Notes: generated by a model not told the origin, from the sequence alone. A stretch of 64,000 nucleotides of DNA from Flavobacterium sp. LPB0248 (GCF_013388355.1 NZ_CP058246.1:124001-188000), one strand, 5' to 3'; positions 33,361 to 42,844 are shown, counted from the first letter of the stretch. Numbers and translations: made by a program.

Positions 33361-35772
33361 ATGAAATTAAAAATATTCTTAATCCTATCGCTATTTATAG
33401 CGAAAATTTATAATGTTACAGCGCAGAACTCAACTGCAACCATCTCAGGAATAATTAAAGATAAAAATTTAAAAACAGCAATTCCTTATGTCAACGTAGC
33501 ATTAAAAAACACCAAAGACCAAAAAATAGTTGCCGGCACCGTTACCAATGAGGAAGGACGTTTTAATATCCCAGGAGTTCCTTCTGGAAATTATACCCTC
33601 GAAATTAGTTCAACAGGCTATAAAGTCAAATCTCAAAAAATTTTTGTTGGAACTCTTTCTGATTTTTTAGATTTAAATAGTATCGATCTTGAAGAAGATA
33701 TTAATGCTTTATCTGAAGTTGTAGTTACTTCAAAAACTTCTGAAGTGAGCAATAAAATGGATAAAAAAGTATTCTCAGTAGCAGATAATATTACCCAAAG
33801 CGGAGGATCTGTACTACAATCCATGCAAAGTCTTTCGGGCGTAACGCTTCATGACGGAAAAGTGCAGCTGCGCGGCAATGACAAAGTAATGGTTCTTATT
33901 GACGGAAAACAGACTGCGCTTACCGGTTTTGGAAACCAATCTGGTCTTGATAATATTCCAGCTTCTGCTATTGAAAGAATTGAGATTATAAACAATCCTT
34001 CTGCTAAATTTGATGCTAACGGAAATGCTGGTATTATAAATATCATTTATAAAAAAAACAAACAAGAAGGATTCAATGGTAAAGTTGGAATAAGTTCTGG
34101 ATATGGCGCGCTATGGGAACGCAAAGCCAATCTGCCAACAATTCGTCCGCAGTATCAGGTTACTCCAAAAATAAATCCTTCGCTCTCACTTAACTACCGA
34201 AAAGAGAAAATTAACGCTTATCTACAAGCCGATTATCTTTACACAGAAACCTTAAATAAAAATGAATTTGTGACCAGAACCTATGATGACGGCAGCGTTA
34301 TTAATCAGCAGACGGTTAGAAATCGCAACACACATTTCACTACACTCAAAACAGGACTGGATTGGAATTATAACGAACACAATAGTTTTTCATTTTCTGG
34401 GCTTTTTGGAAGTGAAAAAATCATTGATAACGGAGATGAACCGTTCTTCAATCAAGATTATTCACAACGACTTCGTCTGTGGTCATTTTTAGAAGATGAA
34501 CTTAAAACAACCGTAATGGCCAGTGCATCTTACGAACATAAATTTAAACAGCCTGGACATAAATTAAATGCAGGAATCAACTATACTTATCATCAGGAAG
34601 ATGAGAAATATTTCTTTACCAACACCCTTCCCTCTTCTATTGGACAGGATTCTTTTAAGCTTCTTTCCGATGAAAAGGTTATCGATATTAATCTTGACTA
34701 TATCAAACCATTAAAATACGGAAGGTTTGAAGCTGGTTTTAAATTCAGAAACAGAAATATTCCAACCAACATGCAATTCTTTCCTGGAGAAAACTCCCCG
34801 ATTGATGCCAATGCTGGCGGTTGGGCCAATTACAAAGAAATCATTCCTGCTCTATATTCTAATTATATTTACGAAACGAGCAAAATTGAGGCAGAAATCG
34901 GACTTCGTCTTGAATATGTCGATTTACAGTACGATGTTAATCCTGATCATCCTACCTATAAAAGTGACGGTTATAATTATACAGAACCATTTCCTAATGT
35001 ACGTTTTGGATATAAAATAAATGATGAAAATAAAATTACTGCCTTTTATAATCGCAGAGTAGACAGACCTGCAGAAGTAGATATTCGTATTTTTCCAAAG
35101 TATGATGATGCTGAAATTATAAAGGTTGGTAATCCTGCTTTGCGTCCGCAGTTTACAAGTGCTTTTGAGATTGGGTACAAAAAAACAATGCCAAAAGGCT
35201 ACTTCACCTCTTCTGTTTATTACAGAATTATAAATGGAACTATTTCCCGAATTGCAACTACCGTTCCTGGAAGCACTTTGATATACAATGTATTTCAAAA
35301 TGCTGATAAAAGTTCTTCAGTAGGAATTGAAGCCGTATATTCTCAAGAAGTAACATCTTGGTATTCTTTTAACATCAACGGAAATCTTTACCAAAACACG
35401 ATTGATGCTTTTACTGTTACGAATCTGTATCCTATTCCAAGTATTTATCATGGAGACCGTCAGCAAATGGTTTCAGGAAATTTAAAATGGAACAATACTT
35501 TGCAATTAGACAAAACATTAAAAGGTCAGATTTCTGCGCTTTATCTTGCTCCAGATATTATTCCGCAGGAAAAAATTGGCACCAGATTCTCTGTTGATCT
35601 TGGACTTAAAAAAACAGTACAGAAAGGTAAAGGAGAAGTATTTTTGAACGCTACAGATATTTTTAACACATTAGTCCTACAAAAAAATATAAAAGGAGAA
35701 GATTTTAGCTACGTAAGCAAAGATTATTACGAAACACAAGTAATACGTTTTGGGTATAGTTTCAAATTTTAG
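33361..35772 (+). CDS. Outer-membrane beta-barrel receptor with peptidase-regulatory domain
   Basis: An 803-residue protein starting at 33361. A signal peptide ends in NVTAQ. A carboxypeptidase-regulatory-like Ig domain follows (TISGIIKDKNLKTAIPYVNVALKNT, then NEEGRFNIPGVPSGNYTLEISSTGYK). The plug-like part includes LSEVVVTSKTSEVSNKMDKKVF and MQSLSGVTLHDGKVQLRGNDKVMVLIDGKQTALTGFG. The barrel is of the OMP_b-brl_3 type. Its ligand is unknown. It belongs to the box-2 operon and is the same architecture as the protein at 39840. It may export or shuttle envelope components rather than import nutrients, since no uptake partner is encoded nearby. Confidence 0.88.
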   Translation: MKLKIFLILSLFIAKIYNVTAQNSTATISGIIKDKNLKTAIPYVNVALKNTKDQKIVAGTVTNEEGRFNIPGVPSGNYTLEISSTGYKVKSQKIFVGTLSDFLDLNSIDLEEDINALSEVVVTSKTSEVSNKMDKKVFSVADNITQSGGSVLQSMQSLSGVTLHDGKVQLRGNDKVMVLIDGKQTALTGFGNQSGLDNIPASAIERIEIINNPSAKFDANGNAGIINIIYKKNKQEGFNGKVGISSGYGALWERKANLPTIRPQYQVTPKINPSLSLNYRKEKINAYLQADYLYTETLNKNEFVTRTYDDGSVINQQTVRNRNTHFTTLKTGLDWNYNEHNSFSFSGLFGSEKIIDNGDEPFFNQDYSQRLRLWSFLEDELKTTVMASASYEHKFKQPGHKLNAGINYTYHQEDEKYFFTNTLPSSIGQDSFKLLSDEKVIDINLDYIKPLKYGRFEAGFKFRNRNIPTNMQFFPGENSPIDANAGGWANYKEIIPALYSNYIYETSKIEAEIGLRLEYVDLQYDVNPDHPTYKSDGYNYTEPFPNVRFGYKINDENKITAFYNRRVDRPAEVDIRIFPKYDDAEIIKVGNPALRPQFTSAFEIGYKKTMPKGYFTSSVYYRIINGTISRIATTVPGSTLIYNVFQNADKSSSVGIEAVYSQEVTSWYSFNINGNLYQNTIDAFTVTNLYPIPSIYHGDRQQMVSGNLKWNNTLQLDKTLKGQISALYLAPDIIPQEKIGTRFSVDLGLKKTVQKGKGEVFLNATDIFNTLVLQKNIKGEDFSYVSKDYYETQVIRFGYSFKF

Positions 35773-35797
35773 ATTTTTTTTCAAATAATTATCAAAA

Positions 35798-35833
35798 ATT
35801 CAGAATTAATTCAAAATTGCGTTTTAAAATTCG
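35798..35833 (+). promoter_or_regulatory. Two-component box (box 3) ahead of the LtaS-like gene
   Basis: ATTCAGAATTA at 35798-35808 and ATTCAAAATTG at 35809-35819 form the cleanest repeat. The following element is TTCG at 35830-35833, ten bases later, an imperfect TTTG. It lies only 30 bases ahead of the start codon at 35850. Confidence 0.6.
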
Positions 35834-35849
35834 CGCTTACAAAAAAAAT

Positions 35850-37808
35850 ATGCCGAAACTAAATCTATCTAACAGCAGATATGCTGTACTAGTTCATTTT
35901 ATAATCTGGTTCTTAATTCTATCTCAAATTCTGAGAATTACTTTTTTCATTTGGCAATACGATGAGGTTTCTTGGAACATCATCAATTTTATAAGAACAT
36001 TGCTCACCGGTTTTTTCTTTGATATAGGAACAATCTCCTTTGTATCACTGGCTGCGGTTGTATATTATACGATTATGCCCAATAAATGGATTGGTTCTTA
36101 TCTGGATCGAATTTTAGTTTATTTTTTTACCACATTAACCGTTTTTATTCTCGTTTTTACCTTTTTTGCAGAACTTACTTTCTGGGATGAGTTTAAAACC
36201 AGGTTCAATTTTATCGCGGTTGATTATCTAATTTACACACACGAAGTGGTAGCCAATATTGAGCAGTCCTACCCTCTTCCGTTACTGGTTGGCGGTGTGC
36301 TGCTTCTCACGATTGCTTTTATTTTTATTTTTTACAAAAGACAAGCCTTTACTACTACTTTTACAGCAAAAGCTAGCGCTAAGATTAGATTATTGATCTT
36401 AGGCTGCGCTATTGCGGTGAGTTTATTTTTTGGCTTTTTTATTCATAATTATCAAGCCGAATGGTCTGATAACCGCTATAATTCTGAAATTTCAAAATCA
36501 GGAATTTATTCTTTTTTTGCCGCTTTTCGCAACAATCAAATGAAGTATGTCGATTTCTATACTTCTATCGATAATGATGAAGCTTTTGCGATAATAAAAG
36601 AAAAACTCAAAACTCCAAATGTGCGTTATAATTCGATGGGATATTCTATACACAGAACTATAACCGACAGTATGCCATCGTCTTCAAGAAAAAATGTGGT
36701 TTTTGTTCTTGTCGAAAGTCTTAGCGGAAGCTTTTTGAAGGAATTTGGAAACAAGGAAAACATTACTCCTTTTATGGACAGTCTGGCTCAAAAAAGTATA
36801 TTTTTTAATAATCTTTATGCAACAGGCACTAGAACAGTTCGCGGTATGGAAGCCGTAACGTTATGCATTCCTCCGACACCTGGACAATCTATCGTAAAAA
36901 GGCCCGAAAATCAAAATCTTTTTACGGTTTGCAGTGTTTTTAAATCTAAATCATATGATTGTAATTTCTTTTACGGAGGCGACGGTTATTTTGATAATAT
37001 GAATGCTTATTTTGGCGGAAATGGCTTTACCATTTACGACCGAGGACGTGGCAGTGTATTGAGTGATAAAATTAAAACCGTAAGGCACAATATAAACGAC
37101 AATGAAGTAACTTTTGAGAATGCATGGGGAATTTGTGATGAAGATATTTTTAATAAAATGCTCAAAACAGCCGATGAGCAGTATAAAAACAATAAGCCTT
37201 TCTTCAATTTCGTTATGACTACTTCCAACCATAGACCTTATACCTATCCAGAAGGAAAAATTGATATTCCCTCAGGAACTAGCCGCGAAGGTGCTGTAAA
37301 ATATACCGATTTTGCTTTAAGAGAACTCTTTAAAAAAGCTAGCCTTAAGCCTTGGTTTAAAAACACTATCTTTGTTATTATTGCAGATCATTGTGCTAGC
37401 AGTGCAGGAAAAGATGAAATTGATGTAGCCAATTATCATATTCCGGCATTTATTGCAAACCTGCCAGAACAATACAATCAAAAAATAGACAAACAGTGTT
37501 CTCAAATTGATCTTTGGCCTACCTTGTTTTCTATTTTCAGATGGAACTATGAATCTGATTTTTTCGGAAATAATGTGTTGGATCCTAAATTTGAAGAACG
37601 AGCATTAATGGGAACCTACCGAAAACTGGTATTGATGAAAAAAGAAAAAGTGATGATTTTGTCAGACCAGAAAAAACAGGCTTTTTATACTTGGAACAAG
37701 CAAGATAACAGTCTTAAATCCTTACCTATGAACAAGTCTTTCCTAGAAGAAACCATAGCTTGGTATCAGACTGCAGATTATCTTTTTACAAATAAACTTT
37801 TAAAATAA
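35850..37808 (+). CDS. LTA-synthase/phosphoglycerol-transferase-like membrane enzyme
   Basis: A 652-residue protein starting at 35850; a TTG further upstream is inside the regulatory box and is rejected. About five N-terminal membrane helices precede an extracytoplasmic sulfatase-fold domain. That domain has KNVVFVLVESLSGSFLKEFGN (metal Glu), the nucleophile Thr in ATGTRTVRGMEAVTLCIPP, and FVIIADHCASS metal ligands. LtaS-family enzymes take a phosphoglycerol (or phosphoethanolamine) head group from a phospholipid and place it on an envelope acceptor, leaving diacylglycerol. The diacylglycerol-kinase-like gene begins two bases later and could recycle that by-product. This is a strong functional pairing. 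Confidence 0.87.
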   Translation: MPKLNLSNSRYAVLVHFIIWFLILSQILRITFFIWQYDEVSWNIINFIRTLLTGFFFDIGTISFVSLAAVVYYTIMPNKWIGSYLDRILVYFFTTLTVFILVFTFFAELTFWDEFKTRFNFIAVDYLIYTHEVVANIEQSYPLPLLVGGVLLLTIAFIFIFYKRQAFTTTFTAKASAKIRLLILGCAIAVSLFFGFFIHNYQAEWSDNRYNSEISKSGIYSFFAAFRNNQMKYVDFYTSIDNDEAFAIIKEKLKTPNVRYNSMGYSIHRTITDSMPSSSRKNVVFVLVESLSGSFLKEFGNKENITPFMDSLAQKSIFFNNLYATGTRTVRGMEAVTLCIPPTPGQSIVKRPENQNLFTVCSVFKSKSYDCNFFYGGDGYFDNMNAYFGGNGFTIYDRGRGSVLSDKIKTVRHNINDNEVTFENAWGICDEDIFNKMLKTADEQYKNNKPFFNFVMTTSNHRPYTYPEGKIDIPSGTSREGAVKYTDFALRELFKKASLKPWFKNTIFVIIADHCASSAGKDEIDVANYHIPAFIANLPEQYNQKIDKQCSQIDLWPTLFSIFRWNYESDFFGNNVLDPKFEERALMGTYRKLVLMKKEKVMILSDQKKQAFYTWNKQDNSLKSLPMNKSFLEETIAWYQTADYLFTNKLLK

Positions 37809-37810
37809 TA

Positions 37811-38689
37811 ATGATCTACATACATTTTATAATCAATCCAATTTCTGGAAGTGGGAAGCATGATATCACTACTTCTTACCTTTTGAGTCAATTCCCAAAG
37901 GAAGAGTACCAAATTGAGATCGATTATACGAAACAAAAAAAACACGCTATTGAATTGGCAAAAGCAGCCGTTGCAAACAATCCGCATTATATTGTTGCAT
38001 GCGGTGGAGACGGCACTATAAACGAAGTAGCATCGGCTCTTATTGGCTCTAATATAAAACTGGGAATAATTCCTGTTGGATCAGGAAATGGATTAGCCTC
38101 AAATTTAAATATTCCGCGAAATTTTGATAAGGCCGTGGAAATTATTAAAAAAGGAAATACCGTTTCTATTGACGTTGGAAAAATAAATCAATACTATTTT
38201 TTCAGTAATATGGGAATTGGTATTGATGCTATGATTATAAAGAAATACGAACATTCGGGAAACCGAACCTTATCTTCGTATATTAAAGCGGCTCTTTCTT
38301 CAAGTTTTCAGTTTAAACCGCAATATACCGTTGTTTCTTCTGACGGAAAAAAACACGAAGTAAATCCTTTTATGCTCTTTATTTCCAATTCTAACGAAAT
38401 GGGATATAATATGAGCCTTACTCCAAAAGCAAGTCTTAGTGATGGTGTTCTAGATATGGTTATTATTCCTGAACTTACATTTTTAGAAAAATTACTGCTT
38501 GGTCTTAATGTGCTGAAAAATTCAATCGAGAAATTTAAAAAAGCACAGCATGCACTAGTACGAGAGGTACATATAGAAATGCCTCATAAAATTTTTATAG
38601 ACGCACAAATCGATGGGGAATTTCAGAATTTAAAAACCAATATTATCCAAGTTAGTATTCTGCCGAAAAGCATTGAAGTCTTAGTTTAA
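37811..38689 (+). CDS. Diacylglycerol/lipid kinase (YegS/DgkB-type)
   Basis: A 292-residue soluble lipid kinase. The nucleotide loop GGDGT is at residues 65-69, followed by NEVASAL and GIIPVGSGNGLASNL at 85-99. The C-terminal half has FMLFISNSNEMGYNMSLTPKASLSDGVLDMVII. It phosphorylates diacylglycerol or a similar lipid to the phosphatidate form. It starts two bases after the LtaS-like gene, which releases diacylglycerol, so the two form a by-product-recycling operon. A terminator follows. Confidence 0.92.
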   Translation: MIYIHFIINPISGSGKHDITTSYLLSQFPKEEYQIEIDYTKQKKHAIELAKAAVANNPHYIVACGGDGTINEVASALIGSNIKLGIIPVGSGNGLASNLNIPRNFDKAVEIIKKGNTVSIDVGKINQYYFFSNMGIGIDAMIIKKYEHSGNRTLSSYIKAALSSSFQFKPQYTVVSSDGKKHEVNPFMLFISNSNEMGYNMSLTPKASLSDGVLDMVIIPELTFLEKLLLGLNVLKNSIEKFKKAQHALVREVHIEMPHKIFIDAQIDGEFQNLKTNIIQVSILPKSIEVLV

Positions 38690-38709
38690 CTTCCTTGAAA
38701 ACAATTTTC

Positions 38710-38755
38710 AACTCCAAATAAGTTTCCTTATGAGTAATCTTATTTGGAGTTTTAT
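38710..38755 (+). terminator. Intrinsic terminator of the LtaS-like/lipid-kinase operon
   Basis: AACTCCAAATAAG and CTTATTTGGAGTT form a perfect 13-bp stem with a 16-base loop, followed by TTATTTTTA. It begins 20 bases after the kinase stop. Confidence 0.75.
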
Positions 38756-38844
38756 TTTTAAATGACCACTTCTCTGTCAAGCAAAATTTCGTCCATCACC
38801 AAAATGTATTGGTTCTGTTAAACTCAAATTACTTGCGATGTACC

Positions 38845-39606
38845 TTAAAACTGTACAACCATTCCAGCGCCCATTTGCTTGCCATTATAAAAAGGAGCGA
38901 CCATCGAGGTTACTTTATTTTCTTTGGAAGGAAAAAAAGTGTTTTTTACATACGGAAACAGCCAGTATGCGGCTTTGGTGCTTAATATTCCAATTCCCGC
39001 TCCTGCTGCAACATCGGTAAGCCAGTGTCTGTTATTGTACATTCTAAAAAGTCCCGTTCCTGTCGCAACTATATAACCGCTTATTCCGTACCAAATAGAT
39101 TGATCTTTATATTCCTGCCAAAGAAATTCAGCTCCAGCAAAAGCATTTGCAGTATGTCCTGAAGGAAAAGAATTATTGGCAGAACCATCTGGTCTTTCTA
39201 CTTTTGTAATACTTTTTAAAGCAAAAACCGTAGTGCTCATCATTAGATAAGATGTAGCCAAAATTATAGATCGATCTTTCAGGTTGTTTTTCCCTTTTAT
39301 GCCCATCGCATTTAGAGCGTAAACAGATGCAGCAGGTGCATATTGCGTAAAATCATCAATAGTGATTTTATTATCAATATGTTCGTTTACCTCTTCTTTA
39401 ATTTCTGCATTAAACCCCTTAAGCTGATCGCTCTCTAGTCCAATAAAACCATAACCAATAAGTACGGTGGGTATGATAAGCTGCTTATAGTTAAATTTTA
39501 AATTGTGCACGGTATCAGTATCTTTTACCGCTATAGAATCAGAAACAGTCTTTTGTGCATTTGTAGCCGTTATACTCAAAAGAAATAATAAAAAAAATTT
39601 TCGCAT
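38845..39606 (-). CDS. Exported PAP2-family lipid phosphatase
   Basis: A 253-residue protein with a Sec signal (MRKFFLLFLLSITATNAQ). It carries a PAP2 catalytic core made up of KSITKVERPDGS, NSFPSGHTANAFAGAEFL and RMYNNRHWLTDVAAGAGIG. Unlike the PAP2 protein at 28962 it has an N-terminal periplasmic segment and fewer membrane helices. This is a common Bacteroidota type that may act on lipid A or phosphatidate in the periplasm or outer membrane. It has its own boxed promoter. It could balance the lipid kinase encoded convergently at 37811. Confidence 0.88.
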   Translation of the reverse strand: MRKFFLLFLLSITATNAQKTVSDSIAVKDTDTVHNLKFNYKQLIIPTVLIGYGFIGLESDQLKGFNAEIKEEVNEHIDNKITIDDFTQYAPAASVYALNAMGIKGKNNLKDRSIILATSYLMMSTTVFALKSITKVERPDGSANNSFPSGHTANAFAGAEFLWQEYKDQSIWYGISGYIVATGTGLFRMYNNRHWLTDVAAGAGIGILSTKAAYWLFPYVKNTFFPSKENKVTSMVAPFYNGKQMGAGMVVQF

Positions 39607-39760
39607 TTTAAGAGAAATTAGAAATCGAAATTAAACTGGCTATCAAACTATTGAAGTTTTATTTCTAAAAACTATCGCAACTTTAAACAGAACATAACCG
39701 AAATAAATCCTAATTAGTTGCACCAATAAACAACTCATAATAAACCGTTTAAATTCAATG

Positions 39761-39795
39761 CAAAACTCTTTAGCAATCCTGAATTAATTCTGAAT
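39761..39795 (-). promoter_or_regulatory. Two-component box and minus-7 element (box 4)
   Basis: On the minus strand ATTCAGAATTA is followed by ATTCAGGATTG (39795 down to 39774). Nine bases later comes TTTG, seen as CAAA at 39761-39764. It faces the PAP2 gene that starts at 39606. Confidence 0.65.
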
Positions 39796-39839
39796 TAATC
39801 TTCTGCGATTCTTAATATTGCATTAAGTAATACCGTAAA

Positions 39840-42296
39840 TTAAATGGTTGGCTGTTGAGGTTCATTGTGATTATCGCCTTCTCCTTTCTTGAATTCTAAT
39901 TTTCCGAATTTATAGCTAAACGAAATTCCAAAAGACTGAACAGGAATTTCTTTTATATTCACCTGATTAAAACTCGCACCATATTTAGTTGATCTTTGGC
40001 TCATATATTTATTAAAAGGATTCGCCATTGTTAATCCGATACTTGCAGATTTTTGCAGAAACTGCTTTCTTAAAGCCAGATTATAAAAGAACGAAGCTGG
40101 TCGGTTTCCTTGAATGTTTTTCTGAGAAGAGCGGTAGTTTCCAAAAATCTCTCCAGTAAAAGAAGGTGCAAACTGATAGCTCAAATTCAAATTTGCTCTG
40201 TAATTAAATCCGCTCACAGTAGGCAAAGAAGGATTGGTTGTTGTGCGGTCTCCAAATTCAATTGTAGATCTTATGTTTAGCTTTTCATCAATTTTGATAG
40301 ATCCAAACAAGCTTGCTCCAATATCGGTTTGAGTTCCAATATTGTAACGCTGTGTTAGTGTTACATCTGTATAATCTGTTCCGTTAACATTCAGCACAGA
40401 ATGATACGTAGAAAAACTCTGGATATCATCGGTATTTCGTCTGTAATAACCAGAGAAATAAATATTGGCATTATTGGCAAAATTTTTACTGTAGCCTAGT
40501 TCAAAACGATTCCCGATTTCTGGCTTCAAAAATGGATTTCCGGTACTAATATTATGCGGATCGCTGATATTAAAAAACGGATTTAATTCTTCGTAATCAG
40601 GACGCTCTATTCGATAGCTATAAGAAAATTTTACAGACTCATTTTCGTTGAATTTATGCTGAACAGTAAAAGAAGGAGCAAAAGTATTGTAATCGGGAAT
40701 ACTAACTCCGACGAAATCGGCAGTTGTATTGGTGCGTTCATATCGAAGACCTGCTCTTCCTTCTAAAAAGTCTTTAAATAATGAAAAAGATGTAGATGCA
40801 TACGCTGCATAAATATTTCGTTTGTACTGAAAACCATAAGTTTGTCCCTGATTGTTTATATACGAACCATCTAGCGCAAGTGTATCTGTAATGACATTAC
40901 TGTTGATATTTTCTAAAGATACTTTTGATCCCATTTCAAAGACAAACCCTTTAGAAATTGGCCTAACAAAATCTAGAGAAAGTTCTACTTGATGATCGTT
41001 TCCTGGATTATAACTTCTAAGTCCCGAAGTCGGATTTACATTGTCTCTATAATCAGTTTCCTGTGACGCATCATTTGTGCTTTTGCCATAACTTGACGTT
41101 ACCAGAAAATTCAATTCCTGATCTTCTCTATCAAAAGTTTTTTTATATCCTAAACTCCAATCGATTGCATTATTTTTAAAATTACTTACAGAATTTCTTT
41201 CACTCATAATTTCAGACAAAACAGTACCGTCAGCCAAAGAAGAAGTTTGGTCTTGCAATGTAATTCCAGATGAATTATTCTCAAAATGATTATATCCCAA
41301 AGTAGCAGTTAATTCGTCTTTTGGCGTTATACTCCAATTTGCATTTATTCCCGTTTGATAACCGCTTCTGGTAAAAGGACTTGTGCCATTTTGATACAAT
41401 CTGTTTATAGTGTCTCTAGCTTCATTATAAGAAATACGGTCGCTTGAACTCTTTGTTTTTGTTGTCAATTGCTTATTTCCGCTAAAATATACGCCTACGC
41501 CAAAATTTCCTTTTCGTGCATTTAGATTAAAAGAACCATTCTCTAATCTTGTTCCTGCCGATAAGTTTATACTGCTGTTAATTCCTTGAACTTTACTTTC
41601 TTTTAAAACAATATTTATAATACCTCCCGTTCCCGCTGCATCATATTTAGCACCTGGACTGGTAATAACTTCAATACTTTTGATCTGACTTGCCGGTATA
41701 GATTGCAATGCATCTGAAACGCTGGCTCCAAATATGCTCGAAGGTTTCCCGTTTATTAAAAAACGGATGTTTGGATTTCCTTGCAACTCCACATTTCCGT
41801 CAATATCGACACTTATCATCGGAACATTCTTTAGAACATCAGTAGCAACACCGCCTTGGCTATTAAGGTCATTAGCGGCGTTATAAACCATTTTGTCAAT
41901 TTTATTTTGAACGGTCTGCGTTTTTGAAACAATTTTTACTTCATCTAATTGATTTGATGAAGGAACCAATTGAATATTCCCTAGATTAATCGAATTTCCC
42001 GAAGTATTTACTTTTACAGCATTGTACACGATTTCTTTATAACTGATAAAATCGATGGTAATGCGATATTCTCCTGTTTGAAGATTATCTATTGAAAACA
42101 TTCCGTTTTGGTCGGTTGTCTGGCCATTAAAAGGTTTGCTTTCTCCAGTGCGAAACACACTTACAATAGCCATTTCTATAGGAACTTTAGTTTCAGAATC
42201 GATCACCTTTCCAGTGATTTTTGCTTTCGTATTAGAAGATTGTGCAACCGCCGCAAAAGGCAGAATATAAAGCAGACATAAGATAAAATAGCGCAT
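39840..42296 (-). CDS. Outer-membrane beta-barrel receptor with peptidase-regulatory domain
   Basis: An 818-residue protein: signal peptide MRYFILCLLYILPFAAVAQ, peptidase-regulatory Ig-like domain (KITGKVIDSETKVPIEMAIVSVF, then DQNGMFSIDNLQTGEYRITIDFISYKE), and a plug with LDEVKIVSKTQTVQNKIDKMVYNAANDLNSQGGVATDVLKNVPMISVDIDG. A long OMP_b-brl_3 barrel with ERPDYEELNPFFNISDPHNISTGNPFLKPE completes it. It has the same layout as the protein at 33361, and each stands behind a copy of the shared regulatory box. The C-terminus runs past the barrel into a short charged tail (GEGDNHNEPQQPTI). The ligand is unknown. Confidence 0.88.
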   Translation of the reverse strand: MRYFILCLLYILPFAAVAQSSNTKAKITGKVIDSETKVPIEMAIVSVFRTGESKPFNGQTTDQNGMFSIDNLQTGEYRITIDFISYKEIVYNAVKVNTSGNSINLGNIQLVPSSNQLDEVKIVSKTQTVQNKIDKMVYNAANDLNSQGGVATDVLKNVPMISVDIDGNVELQGNPNIRFLINGKPSSIFGASVSDALQSIPASQIKSIEVITSPGAKYDAAGTGGIINIVLKESKVQGINSSINLSAGTRLENGSFNLNARKGNFGVGVYFSGNKQLTTKTKSSSDRISYNEARDTINRLYQNGTSPFTRSGYQTGINANWSITPKDELTATLGYNHFENNSSGITLQDQTSSLADGTVLSEIMSERNSVSNFKNNAIDWSLGYKKTFDREDQELNFLVTSSYGKSTNDASQETDYRDNVNPTSGLRSYNPGNDHQVELSLDFVRPISKGFVFEMGSKVSLENINSNVITDTLALDGSYINNQGQTYGFQYKRNIYAAYASTSFSLFKDFLEGRAGLRYERTNTTADFVGVSIPDYNTFAPSFTVQHKFNENESVKFSYSYRIERPDYEELNPFFNISDPHNISTGNPFLKPEIGNRFELGYSKNFANNANIYFSGYYRRNTDDIQSFSTYHSVLNVNGTDYTDVTLTQRYNIGTQTDIGASLFGSIKIDEKLNIRSTIEFGDRTTTNPSLPTVSGFNYRANLNLSYQFAPSFTGEIFGNYRSSQKNIQGNRPASFFYNLALRKQFLQKSASIGLTMANPFNKYMSQRSTKYGASFNQVNIKEIPVQSFGISFSYKFGKLEFKKGEGDNHNEPQQPTI

Positions 42297-42314
42297 AGAG
42301 AAAATTTATTTCAG

Positions 42315-42349
42315 CAAAATAAAAACTCAAATCTGAATATATCTTGAAG
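42315..42349 (-). promoter_or_regulatory. Two-component box and minus-7 element (box 5)
   Basis: On the minus strand CTTCAAGATAT is followed by ATTCAGATTTG (42349 down to 42328). Nine bases later comes TTTG, seen as CAAA at 42315-42318. The outer-membrane protein gene starts at 42296. Confidence 0.6.
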
Positions 42350-42395
42350 ATTTTTATTGCTCTTTTATTTTCTAAAATGTATTAAAAAGCAAAAA

Positions 42396-42430
42396 ATTCA
42401 GAATTAATTCAAAATTGGCGTTCATATTTG
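42396..42430 (+). promoter_or_regulatory. Two-component box and minus-7 element (box 6)
   Basis: ATTCAGAATTA at 42396-42406 and ATTCAAAATTG at 42407-42417 are identical to box 3. Nine bases later comes TTTG at 42427-42430, within CATATTTG. The HTH gene starts at 42473. Confidence 0.65.
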
Positions 42431-42472
42431 GAAGCACTTCAAACAATAATTCTTTCTGAAAATTAAATAGCC

Positions 42473-42823
42473 TTGAAAAAAGTAAAACTTATCGAAATGC
42501 GCCTGAAACGGGAAATAAATCAGGATTTGATGGCCGTAAAAGTCAACATGACTCAGCCTACTTACAGCCGCAAAGAAAGAGGACTTACTAGCATTACTGC
42601 TGCAGAATGGGACAAAATAGCTGAAGTTTTAGGCGTTGACAAATATGAAATATACGAAAACAGTTCCCGAAACAGCATGCTATCTGGAAATCTAAAAAAA
42701 ACAAATACGATTATTCCTCCTGACCTTCTTGAACAGATTGAAAGCCTTAAAAAAGAAAACAAAGAACTGAAAGCGGAAATCAGAAGATTAAAAGCTAGAA
42801 AAAATAAAAAAGATTCGAATTAA
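42473..42823 (+). CDS. XRE-family helix-turn-helix protein with coiled-coil tail
   Basis: A 116-residue DNA-binding protein. The start is TTG 42473, because homologous proteins begin with the KxVKLIEMRLKRE segment; the next ATG (42497) would cut the first helix. HTH at residues 4-62 (IEMRLKREINQDLMAVKVNMTQPTYSRKERG). The last 35 residues (LLEQIESLKKENKELKAEIRRLKARK) are a leucine-rich coiled coil. It has its own copy of the two-component box and so is likely a downstream regulator of the same circuit. Confidence 0.82.
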   Translation: MKKVKLIEMRLKREINQDLMAVKVNMTQPTYSRKERGLTSITAAEWDKIAEVLGVDKYEIYENSSRNSMLSGNLKKTNTIIPPDLLEQIESLKKENKELKAEIRRLKARKNKKDSN

Positions 42824-42844
42824 AATCAGGTAACGATTTTTAAT

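Noticed and set aside
35817..35849. TTG start of the LtaS-like gene at 35817
   Set aside because: It would lie inside regulatory box 3. ATG 35850 gives a normal N-terminus ahead of the first membrane helix.
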